NCBI GenBank assembly: GCA_039923155.1
Contig: JBDTDI010000139.1
Location: 1-13,347 of the forward strand
Length of the DNA: 13,347 nt
Direction of reading: 5' to 3'
Source: Rhodococcus_D sp039923155
GTDB taxonomy: Bacteria; Actinomycetota; Actinomycetes; Mycobacteriales; Mycobacteriaceae
Shown: piece by piece, positions 1 to 6,952 of the stretch
How the letters are laid out: every line of letters begins with the position of its first letter
How positions within the stretch are numbered: position 1 is the stretch's first letter
Made by a program: the position numbers and the translations under genes
The notes under the pieces: generated by a model
The model's database searches: none
Seen by the model: only the letters and a program-made list of their open reading frames with translations
What the model was told of the DNA's origin: nothing

Positions 1-252
1 CTCGCGGGGCACCCGGTCGCACCGCTCGACGCCACCACCGCGCAGCCGACCGGACCGTGGGGCGGGGGGCTGCTGCGCCGCACCATCCCGGCGCCGGTCT
101 GGCGCACGTCGGGCTACGACCTGGGCATCCGGATCACCCTCGGGGCGATGGCGCTCGGAATGGCCTACATGTTCTTGGCCATGGTGTTCGACCCGGGCTC
201 CATGGGTGGCTCGGCCGGGTTGGGCGACCACGGCGGCATGAGCGGGATGTGA
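1..252 (+). CDS. C-terminal part of a membrane protein, probably DUF5134 family
   Basis: Only the last 83 codons are inside the window; the start lies upstream. The frame opens at base 1 and ends at TGA 250-252. The visible part has a Pro/Gly/Thr-rich linker, then one clear membrane span (ITLGAMALGMAYMFLAMVF) and a short tail rich in Met, Gly and one His (MGGSAGLGDHGGMSGM). The 'ALGMAYM' span and the position directly before a copper ATPase fit the actinobacterial DUF5134 membrane proteins, which often sit beside copper genes; that assignment is family knowledge plus inference. The Met/His tail could bind Cu(I), but this is a guess from composition. The stop lies 43 bp before the preferred copA start, so the two genes are probably co-transcribed. 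An overlapping open frame at 57-299 is a shadow, because its product is Arg/Gly/His-rich with no membrane span. Confidence 0.55.
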   Translation, partial: LAGHPVAPLDATTAQPTGPWGGGLLRRTIPAPVWRTSGYDLGIRITLGAMALGMAYMFLAMVFDPGSMGGSAGLGDHGGMSGM

Positions 253-295
253 GCCGAGTGTCGGACGTGAGGTCGTGGCGGAAGGAAGCGCGCTC

Positions 296-2560
296 GTGAC
301 GGCGGAGGTCAGCACGGCCCCCTCAGCGTCGGCACCCGCCCTCGAGCGGGTGGAGCTGCGCATCGGGGGCATGACGTGCGGTGCGTGTGCGGGTCGGGTC
401 GAGCGCAAGCTGAACAAGGTCGACGGGGTCAGCGCCTCGGTCAACTACGCCACCGAGATCGCCACCATCGACGCCCCGAGGACCCTCACGGTGGCCGACC
501 TGCAGGCCGTTGTCGACGGGGCCGGGTACTCCGCGCTGCCGCGTGCGGACGACTCCGACGAGGTCGCGGCCAGCGCTGATGGCGCACACACGCGCGACCT
601 GTGGAGGCGCCTGGCCGTGGCGCTGGTGTTGTTCATCCCGCTCTCGGACCTGTCGATCATGTTCGCGACCGTGCCGAGCACCCGGTTTGCGCACTGGCAG
701 TGGCTGCTCGTCGTGCTGGCCGCCCCGGTGGTGGTGTACTCGGCGTGGCCGCTGCACGCCGCCGCCCTGCGCAACGCGCGACACGGCACGTCGACGATGG
801 ACACCCTGGTGTCCACCGGGATCATCGTCGCCTCCGGGTTCTCGGTCTACGCCATGTTCTTCCGGTCCCTGCCCATCCCGGACGGCGCCGGGGTGCTCGA
901 GGCGATCCGGGCCAGCGGCGAGATCTACCTCGACACCGCCGCGGGCATCACCGTGTTCGTGCTCGCCGGGCGCTACTTCGAGGCCAAGGCCAAGCGTCGC
1001 GCGTTCGGGGCGCTGCGCAGCCTCGCCGCCCTGACCGCGCGGGACGCCACCGTGCTGACCCGCGCCGGTGGCGAGCTGCGCATCCCGGTGCGCGAGCTGA
1101 AGGTCGGCCAACAGGTGTTGGTGCGCCCCGGGGAGACCATTCCCACGGACGCGACGGTGCGTCGTGGGCAGGGTGCGGTGGACCGCAGCGCCATGACCGG
1201 CGAACCGCTGCCCGTCGAGGTCGAGGTCGGGGGCGACGTCACCGGCGGCACGCTGCTCACCTCCGGCCACCTCGTCGCCGAGGTGACCGCGGTGGGTGGG
1301 GACACCCAGCTGGCGGGAATGGTGCGGCTGGTGGAGGCCGCGCAGGCCGACAAGGCATCGGTGCAGCGCCTGGCCGACCGGGTCTCCGCCGTGTTCGTGC
1401 CTGTCGTGTTCGCGATCGCGCTGACCACGGCGGTGGTGTGGACGCTGGTCGGAGGCTCGGTCGACTCCTCGCTCAGCGCCGGGCTGGGGGTGCTGGTCAT
1501 CGCCTGCCCGTGCGCGCTCGGACTGGCCACGCCGACCGCCCTGATGGTGGCCTCGGGTCGCGGGGCGCAGCTGGGAATTTTCCTCAAGGGCCACCAGGCG
1601 CTGGAGGCTACCCGGCACGTCGACACCGTCGTGCTGGACAAGACCGGCACCGTCACCACCGGGCAGATGGCCGTCGCTGAGCTCGTCGTCGCCGGGGTCG
1701 AGACCGAGGAGCTGCTGGCCCTGGTCGGTGGGCTGGAGAACGCCTCCGAGCACGCCGTGGGCCGTGCGCTGACCGCCGCGGCCCGGGCCCAGCTCGCGGT
1801 CCTGCCCGAGGTCACCGACTTCGAGGCCCTGGTCGGTCTGGGTGCGGTCGGCACCGTCGCCGGGCGGCACGTCCTCGTGGGCCGACCGGCGCTGTTTGCC
1901 GACCGCGGCCTCACCGTGCCTGCGGAGCTCGCGGCCCACGTCGTCGCCCAGGAGGCTCGCGGTCGCACCGTGGTGCTGGTGGCCGTGGACTCGGTGGTGT
2001 GTGCGGTGGCGGCCCTGGCGGACACCGTGAAGCCGACGGCGGCCGCGGCCGTGGCCCGGCTGCACGCGCTGGGCCTGCGCACGATGCTGCTGACCGGTGA
2101 CAACCGGGCCGCCGCCGAGCAGGTCGCGGCGCAGGTCGGCATCACCGACGTCGTCGCCGGGGTGCTTCCCGGGGGCAAGGTGACCGAGATCGCCAAGCTG
2201 AAGGCCGCCGGGTTGCGGGTCGCCATGGTCGGCGACGGCATCAACGACGGCCCCGCGCTGGCCACGGCCGACCTCGGCCTGGCCATCGGCACCGGCACCG
2301 ACGTCGCGATCGGGGCGGCCGACATCATCCTGGTCCGCGACGACCTGGGCTCGGTACCCGACGCCGTCGAGCTGGCCCGGGCCACGCTGCGGACCATCCG
2401 CGGCAACATCGCCTGGGCCTTCGGCTACAACGTGGCCGCGATCCCGGTTGCCGCGCTGGGCTTCCTCGACCCGCTGCTGGCCGGGGCGGCGATGGCGTTC
2501 TCGTCGCTGTTCGTGGTGTCGAACAGCCTGCGGCTCCGCCGGTTCCGTCCCGGCGCTTGA
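296..2560 (+). CDS. copA: Cu(I)-translocating P1B-type ATPase (CopA)
   Basis: ATP-driven exporter of cytosolic Cu(I) across the plasma membrane. In order: one heavy-metal-associated domain with GMTCGAC (Cys 28 and 31), four membrane spans, the actuator domain with TGE (301-303), two spans with the CPC metal site (404-406), the phosphorylation motif DKTGT (448-452), a TGDN loop, GDGIND (646-651) and two final spans. Tyr711-Asn712 in span 7 and Met733 with Ser736-Ser737 in span 8 are the Cu(I) (P1B-1) signature. Length, 754 residues, is normal. Oddity: the nucleotide-binding HP dipeptide reads SEHA (484-487) rather than SEHP. I chose GTG 296 because GGAAGGAAG (280-288) lies 7 bases upstream; GTG 275 is in frame and would add 7 residues, but has only a close GTGAGG before it. 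I saw no clear CsoR-type operator in the short upstream gap. The gene converges on the CtaG-type gene 34 bp downstream. Confidence 0.95.
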   Translation: MTAEVSTAPSASAPALERVELRIGGMTCGACAGRVERKLNKVDGVSASVNYATEIATIDAPRTLTVADLQAVVDGAGYSALPRADDSDEVAASADGAHTRDLWRRLAVALVLFIPLSDLSIMFATVPSTRFAHWQWLLVVLAAPVVVYSAWPLHAAALRNARHGTSTMDTLVSTGIIVASGFSVYAMFFRSLPIPDGAGVLEAIRASGEIYLDTAAGITVFVLAGRYFEAKAKRRAFGALRSLAALTARDATVLTRAGGELRIPVRELKVGQQVLVRPGETIPTDATVRRGQGAVDRSAMTGEPLPVEVEVGGDVTGGTLLTSGHLVAEVTAVGGDTQLAGMVRLVEAAQADKASVQRLADRVSAVFVPVVFAIALTTAVVWTLVGGSVDSSLSAGLGVLVIACPCALGLATPTALMVASGRGAQLGIFLKGHQALEATRHVDTVVLDKTGTVTTGQMAVAELVVAGVETEELLALVGGLENASEHAVGRALTAAARAQLAVLPEVTDFEALVGLGAVGTVAGRHVLVGRPALFADRGLTVPAELAAHVVAQEARGRTVVLVAVDSVVCAVAALADTVKPTAAAAVARLHALGLRTMLLTGDNRAAAEQVAAQVGITDVVAGVLPGGKVTEIAKLKAAGLRVAMVGDGINDGPALATADLGLAIGTGTDVAIGAADIILVRDDLGSVPDAVELARATLRTIRGNIAWAFGYNVAAIPVAALGFLDPLLAGAAMAFSSLFVVSNSLRLRRFRPGA

Positions 2561-2594
2561 CACCACCTGCCCGACCCCAGCGGCTGGCTCCAGC

Positions 2595-4376
2595 TCAGCG
2601 GCGGTTGCGCACCAGCTCGGCCAGCATCGCGTTGTAGGCCTCCAGCTCGGAGTCCCCGTCGGAGTCGGCGTGCCGGTCCGAGCGGGTGGCCGTGCGCTCG
2701 TCCTGGCGCGACCACTGCGCCAGCAACGACATGGCCACCAGGATCAGCGGTACCTCGCCGGACACCCAGGCGATGGCGCCACCGGTGTGCTCGTCGCTGA
2801 GCAGGTCTCCCACCCACGGCAGGGCCAGACCGCGGTAGAAGCTCTCCCCGATGACGGCCGACATGCTCATGATCGCGATGCCGAAGAAGGCGTGGAACGG
2901 CATGACTGCGAACAGCACCCCGAGCCGGGCCAGGAACGGCGGCCGGGCCGGCCCCGGGTCGATGCCGATGATCCCGTAGTAGAACAGGTATCCGGTGATC
3001 AGGAAGTGGATGTTCAGCAGCTCGTAGCCCCAGGGGTGCTGCTGGGCCGCGGTGAAGATGTCGGTGAAGTAGACCCCGTACAGGGTGACGAGGAAGACCA
3101 GGATCGCGGTCAGGGGGTTGGTGAGCAGCCGTGATCCGCGGGAGTGCAGCATCGCCAGCAGCCACTCGCGCGGCCCGGCGGTACCCCCACCGTGGGGCAT
3201 CGTGCGAAGGGCCAGGGTCACCGGGCCGCCCAGCACCAGCAGGACGGGGATGAACATGTTCAGCGACATGTGCACGACCATGTAGACGCTGAACATTCCC
3301 CGGCTGTAGGCACCCACCCCCGAGGAGGTGGTGATCAGCAGGGCCACGCAACCCGCGAGCCAGGCCACGACCCGCCCGGTGGCCCACGTGTCACCCCGAC
3401 GCCGCAGGGTGCGCACGCCGAGCAGGTAGACCAGGGCCAGCAGGATCGACGCTGACCCCAGGACCAGGTCGAAGCGCCAGGTGGTGCTCAGCGCCGCGAC
3501 CGTCGGTGCGCCGGACAGGCGGTAGCCCAGCACCCTGAGCATCGACGACGCCGCGGGCGAGGCGTGAACACCGCCCACGAGGCCGGCCACCGCGCCGGCG
3601 CCGACGACCAGGGCCACCAGGGTCACGGCCGCCCCGGGGCGCAGGCGCACCGGGGCCAGGACGTGGGCCAGGCTCACCACCCCGGCGACGACGGCCACCC
3701 AGAGCAGGGGGGTCGTCACGCCCGGGCTGTGCGTGGCGAGCAGCACGCTGCCGTCGAGGACGCCCACCGCGGCTGCGGTTGACGCGACGACGCGGTAGCG
3801 GCGTTGCGCGTGCTCGTTGCCGGGCCGGGCCGGGCCCACGGCCAGCAGCGACCCGAACCACGCGGCGCCCGCGAGGGTGAACAGGACCACCGCGTTGGAC
3901 CCCAGGTCACCGTTGGTCCCGCTGGCCACCGGGGTCGCGAGGGTGCCCACGGCGACGCCGAGCCCGGCCAGCCCGGTGAGCACCGTGCCCGTGTTCCAGG
4001 AGACGGACCGCAGGCCCGCCAGGCCCACGACGGCTCCGGCCACGGCGCTCGCGGTCCAGTAGCCGCGGGTGCCCGGCTCCATGGCCGCGACCGTGGCCGC
4101 GGACAGCACCCACAGCGCTGCGGCGACCGGGACCGACCGGGGGGCGCGACCGGGAGCGCCCGGACCGGTGGTGAGCGTCCGCATCAGCAGGGCGCCGAAG
4201 GTGACCGCGGCCGCGAGCTCGACGAGCAGTGCCACCAGGGTGGGCGACGCCGCGGCGGGTCCGCTCCAGGCCAGTGCGGTCGCCGCGACGAGGCCGGCGA
4301 GCAGGGTGCTCAGCAGGGGCACGGGGAGCACGGTGGGGCGGGTCGCGGTCAACACCACCTCATGGTCCGCCTTCAT
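2595..4376 (-). CDS. CopD-like/CtaG fusion: cytochrome c oxidase assembly membrane protein
   Basis: A 593-residue polytopic membrane protein with about 16 predicted spans. Residues 301-557 match the caa3_CtaG domain, an assembly factor thought to help insert copper into cytochrome oxidase. Its histidines lie in VYMVVHMSLNMF (His369), LNIHFLITGYLFYYG (His457) and MPFHAFFG (His495), and it carries the LVLGGPVTLALR loop. The first nine spans (about residues 18-270) resemble a diverged CopD copper-import domain, with AGAAWFGSLLAV (170-180) as the best match to the usual 'AAxWxGGL' segment. Such CopD/CtaG fusions are known in actinobacteria. The tail after 557 is charged and cytosolic or unstructured. 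The ATG at 4376 has only a weak ribosome site, and in-frame GTGs six and seven codons later are alternatives. Convergence with copA supports a copper role. I see no convincing terminator in the 34-bp gap between them. Confidence 0.85.
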   Translation of the reverse strand: MKADHEVVLTATRPTVLPVPLLSTLLAGLVAATALAWSGPAAASPTLVALLVELAAAVTFGALLMRTLTTGPGAPGRAPRSVPVAAALWVLSAATVAAMEPGTRGYWTASAVAGAVVGLAGLRSVSWNTGTVLTGLAGLGVAVGTLATPVASGTNGDLGSNAVVLFTLAGAAWFGSLLAVGPARPGNEHAQRRYRVVASTAAAVGVLDGSVLLATHSPGVTTPLLWVAVVAGVVSLAHVLAPVRLRPGAAVTLVALVVGAGAVAGLVGGVHASPAASSMLRVLGYRLSGAPTVAALSTTWRFDLVLGSASILLALVYLLGVRTLRRRGDTWATGRVVAWLAGCVALLITTSSGVGAYSRGMFSVYMVVHMSLNMFIPVLLVLGGPVTLALRTMPHGGGTAGPREWLLAMLHSRGSRLLTNPLTAILVFLVTLYGVYFTDIFTAAQQHPWGYELLNIHFLITGYLFYYGIIGIDPGPARPPFLARLGVLFAVMPFHAFFGIAIMSMSAVIGESFYRGLALPWVGDLLSDEHTGGAIAWVSGEVPLILVAMSLLAQWSRQDERTATRSDRHADSDGDSELEAYNAMLAELVRNRR

Positions 4377-4428
4377 GACCGTGCTGCGCCACCGGGCACG
4401 GCCCCGGACGTGACGCAGGACTCGCCGG

Positions 4429-4448
4429 GCACCGTCCAGGTGCGGTGC
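4429..4448 (-). terminator. possible weak terminator hairpin after the TMEM175-type gene
   Basis: GCACCG (4429-4434) and CGGTGC (4443-4448) form a perfect 6-bp inverted repeat with an 8-base loop, starting 10 bases past the stop codon of the upstream minus-strand gene. A competing 5-bp pairing, GCACC/GGTGC, uses overlapping bases. There is no T-tract. It may separate the TMEM175-type gene from the CtaG gene that follows on the same strand, but a stem this short is common by chance in DNA this rich in G and C. Confidence 0.25.
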
Positions 4449-4458
4449 TCGGTCGGGA

Positions 4459-5100
4459 TCAGGACCTGCGCAGTCGGTGCCAGGCGCGGTCGAGCGGGGC
4501 CGACAGGAGCAGCAGGAGGACCGGGTAGTACCCAGCGGCGGGAACCAGGAGGCTGAGCAGCAGGGCCAGGGCCAACATCGCGGTGGTCGTCCACGACGGC
4601 GTCGGATCAGGCCGGTGCGCCGAGTCGCGGATGGCGGGCGTGGAACCGACCCGCATGCTCATCAGCGCAAGCAGGGTGGAGGCCAGCAGCATCGTGCCGA
4701 TGTAGAGAACCTTCGTCGCCGGCTGGCTGCCCGCGGTGGCCGCCAGTGCGGTCGGGAAGGGGAGGAACACGACGAGCATCAGCCACATCAGCAGCAGCCC
4801 GGTCACGACGGGGTCCTGCACGACGACGTTGCGGAGCACACGGTGCTGGGCGAACCAGAACCGGGCGATGATGCCGAAGCTGAGGGCGAAGCCCCCGAGC
4901 TGGGCGGTGTGGTCGCGCAGCAGCTGCGTGACCGGATCCCCGTCCTGCAACGCGCTCGCGACGTCAACCAGCGGGAGCACCAACAGGGTCATGGCGATGG
5001 CCACGACCGCGTCGACGAACGTGAGGACGCGCCCGAGGTCTCGGCCTCGCCGGCTGGTCTCTGCGGTCGGGGAGCTCTCGTGCCGCTCGTGCTGACCCAC
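4459..5100 (-). CDS. TMEM175-family (DUF1211) integral membrane protein
   Basis: A 213-residue protein of the TMEM175/DUF1211 family, whose studied members are leak-type potassium channels; the function here is inferred from family only. Family marks are RVLTFVDAVVAIAMTLLVL in span 1, FWFAQHRVLR (family FWxxHHR) after span 3, and MWLMLVVFLPFPTAL in span 4, followed by two C-terminal spans. The first-span signature RxxxFSD reads RVLTFVD, so the usual Ser is Val. Start choice: GTG 5100 has no ribosome-binding site, but TAGCCT (a TANNNT -10 box) ends 7 bases upstream, as expected for a leaderless mRNA. The frame stays open to 5202 (ATG 5202, ATG 5190, GTG 5118); those starts would overlap the divergent DUF885 gene or its promoter, and the extra residues do not resemble the family N-terminus. 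Confidence 0.82.
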   Translation of the reverse strand: MGQHERHESSPTAETSRRGRDLGRVLTFVDAVVAIAMTLLVLPLVDVASALQDGDPVTQLLRDHTAQLGGFALSFGIIARFWFAQHRVLRNVVVQDPVVTGLLLMWLMLVVFLPFPTALAATAGSQPATKVLYIGTMLLASTLLALMSMRVGSTPAIRDSAHRPDPTPSWTTTAMLALALLLSLLVPAAGYYPVLLLLLSAPLDRAWHRLRRS

Positions 5101-5107
5101 GACCGAC

Positions 5108-5113
5108 AGGCTA
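5108..5113 (-). promoter_or_regulatory. putative -10 box of a leaderless promoter
   Basis: On the minus strand TAGCCT fits the actinobacterial -10 consensus TANNNT and ends 7 bases before GTG 5100, so transcription would begin at or next to the start codon. No good -35 box is visible at the usual distance. Leaderless genes of this layout are common in actinobacteria. The assignment rests on spacing and the missing Shine-Dalgarno sequence alone. Confidence 0.4.
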
Positions 5114-5188
5114 GTCACGAGGTTGGGCGTGAAGCCGAGCCACGTGATGCTTAGCGCGAGCAACGACACCCGTGCGACGATCAGGTGC

Positions 5189-6853
5189 ATGCCGACCCGC
5201 ACCCCCCGCCAGATCGCCGACGCCTACCTCGACACGGTGGCCCGGCTGAGCCCCATCGGCGCCACCGGCCTCGGCCTGGACTACCGCCCCGACGCCCTCG
5301 ACGACTTCTCCCCGGCCGGCACCGCCGCCGAGGCCGACGCGATCCGCGCCACCCTGGACGAGCTCGACGCCGTCCCCGCCGAGGTCGCTGCCGAGGCCGC
5401 CGAAGCCCGCTGCGCAACCCTGCTGCGAGAGCGGCTCAGCTCCGAGCTGGACCAGATTGAGCACGGCGAGTCGCTGCGTTCGGTGCGGAACCTGTTCTCG
5501 CCCATGCACTCCGTCCGCACCGTGTTCGCGATGATGCCGAGGGCGAGCGAGCAGGACTGGGAGCGGGTGCGCGCCCGGCTGGCCGCGGTGCCGGCCGCCT
5601 ACGAGGGCTGGACCGACACCCTCCGGGACGGGCTGCGCGACCGCATCCTGTCCGGTCCGATCCAGGTCCGCACCGCGATCGAGCAGATCACCAGCTGGCT
5701 CGACGACGGCTACTTCCCGTCTCTGGTCACGGCCGCCCCGACCGGGCTGCGTCCCGGGCTCGACGAGGCGGTGGCCGCCGCGGAGGAGGGTTGCCGTCAG
5801 CTGCGGGAGTTCCTGCAGGTGACGTACCTGCCCGCGGTGCTGGGTGAGCCCGACATCTGCGGGCGGTCGCGCTACGCCCGTTGCGCGCGGCAGTGGACCG
5901 GCTCCGAGGTGGACCTGGACGAGGCCTACGCGTGGGCGTGGACCGAGCTCGCGCGCATCGACGCCGACCTGCGCCTGGAGGCGGAGAAGGTGCGTCCGGG
6001 TGCAACCCCGTCGGAGGCCATGGCCTGGCTCAACACCGACGGTGACGCGGTGCAGGGGGAGGAGGCCATCCGGGAGCGGCTGCAGCAGATGATGGACACC
6101 GCCATCGCCGAGCTGGACGGCACCCACTTCGACCTGGCCGAGCCGGTCAAGGTCGTCGAGGCCATGATCGCCCCGGCCGGCGGAGCGGCCGCTCCGTACT
6201 ACACCCGTCCGTCGCTGGACTTCTCGCGCCCGGGCCGTACCTGGCTGCCGGCCATGGGGCGCACCCGGTTTCCGCTGTGGGACCTGACCAGCACCTGGTA
6301 CCACGAGGGAGTTCCCGGGCACCACCTGCAGCTGGCCCAGTGGAGCTACGTCGCGCCGCAGCTGAGCAAGTACCAGACCTCTATCGGATCGGTGGGGGCC
6401 AACGTCGAGGGCTGGGCGCTGTACGCGGAGCGGTTGATGGACGAGCTCGGCTACCTGCGCACCCCGGGGGAGCGGATCGGCTACCTCGACGCGCAGCAGA
6501 TGCGGGCCGTGCGGGTGATCATCGACATCGGGATGCACTGCGAGATGGAGATCCCGGCGGGGGCCGGGTTCCACGAGGGCGAGCGGTGGACCCCGGAGCT
6601 GGCCCGGGAGTTCTTCGGCATGCACTGCGGCCGCGACAGTGCCTTCCTGGACTCGGAGATCGTGCGCTACCTCGGCATGCCGGGCCAGGCGATCAGCTAC
6701 AAGCTCGGGGAGCGCGCGTGGCTGGCCGGGCGGGCCGCGGCCCGGGCCGAGCAGGGTGAGTCCTTCGACCTCAAGCGCTGGCACATGGCCGCGTTGTCGC
6801 AGGGCTCGCTGGGCCTGGACGACCTGGTCGAGGCGCTGCGCACCTGCGGCTAG
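5189..6853 (+). CDS. DUF885 family protein, probable metallopeptidase-like enzyme
   Basis: A 554-residue soluble protein of the DUF885 family (PF05960), seen as a predicted zinc metallohydrolase related to M1/M32-like folds. The diagnostic motif WYHEGVPGHHLQL has HEGVPGHH at residues 372-379, giving candidate metal ligands and a catalytic Glu, and EGWALYAERL follows (Glu407), which probably supplies a further ligand. The N-terminus (TPRQIADAYLDTVARLSPIGAT) begins as in other family members and has no signal peptide or lipobox, so it should act in the cytosol. Substrate is unknown. Start at ATG 5189 is chosen because the family alignment begins there; a TCAGG lies close upstream. The open frame extends to 5123 but the extra 22 residues look unrelated and would overlap the divergent promoter. 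It is transcribed away from the TMEM175-type gene across an 88-bp spacer. Confidence 0.85.
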   Translation: MPTRTPRQIADAYLDTVARLSPIGATGLGLDYRPDALDDFSPAGTAAEADAIRATLDELDAVPAEVAAEAAEARCATLLRERLSSELDQIEHGESLRSVRNLFSPMHSVRTVFAMMPRASEQDWERVRARLAAVPAAYEGWTDTLRDGLRDRILSGPIQVRTAIEQITSWLDDGYFPSLVTAAPTGLRPGLDEAVAAAEEGCRQLREFLQVTYLPAVLGEPDICGRSRYARCARQWTGSEVDLDEAYAWAWTELARIDADLRLEAEKVRPGATPSEAMAWLNTDGDAVQGEEAIRERLQQMMDTAIAELDGTHFDLAEPVKVVEAMIAPAGGAAAPYYTRPSLDFSRPGRTWLPAMGRTRFPLWDLTSTWYHEGVPGHHLQLAQWSYVAPQLSKYQTSIGSVGANVEGWALYAERLMDELGYLRTPGERIGYLDAQQMRAVRVIIDIGMHCEMEIPAGAGFHEGERWTPELAREFFGMHCGRDSAFLDSEIVRYLGMPGQAISYKLGERAWLAGRAAARAEQGESFDLKRWHMAALSQGSLGLDDLVEALRTCG

Positions 6854-6860
6854 CGAGCCC

Positions 6861-6919
6861 GGGGCAAAAAGCGTGCTTCTTGTACGCCGTTGGCCCCAAA
6901 ATCGTGCGGGTAGCACGCT
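6861..6919 (+). promoter_or_regulatory. structured intergenic element: paired stem-loops with competing pairing, before the alcohol dehydrogenase gene
   Basis: Two similar inverted repeats lie 31 bp apart centre to centre. Stem A is GCGTGC (6871-6876)/GTACGC (6882-6887) around TTCTT, fully paired in RNA with one G-U. Stem B is CGTGC (6903-6907)/GCACG (6913-6917) around GGGTA. Each is preceded by an A-run (6866-6870 and 6898-6901). GGGGC (6861-6865) pairs with GCCCC (6893-6897), enclosing stem A. In addition AGCGTGCT (6870-6877) is the exact complement of AGCACGCT (6912-6919), which would exclude stems A and B. The element starts 7 bases after the DUF885 stop codon and ends 33 bases before the dehydrogenase start. 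It could be a terminator, a double operator with three-turn spacing, a switching leader or a small interspersed repeat. The base pairing is certain; the role is not. Confidence 0.5.
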
Positions 6920-6952
6920 ATCTGCCGGTGTGGGACGAGGGAGGAGGGTGCG

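Noticed and set aside
253..295. Copper-responsive operator (CsoR-type) before copA
   Set aside because: The 43-bp gap has no clear palindrome; copA is more likely transcribed with the upstream gene from a promoter outside the window.
2537..2555. 6-bp hairpin CGCCGG/CCGGCG at the end of copA as a terminator
   Set aside because: It lies inside the last codons, has a short stem and no T-tract; a stem like this is expected by chance in GC-rich coding DNA.
323..2566. Minus-strand open frame of 747 codons opposite copA
   Set aside because: It mirrors copA on the other strand; composition is low-complexity and charged with no family motif.
6880..6924. A standard promoter (TTGTAC as -35 and TATCTG as -10) before the dehydrogenase gene
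   Set aside because: The two boxes are 33 bp apart and neither fits consensus well; no alternative pair with 16-18 bp spacing was found.
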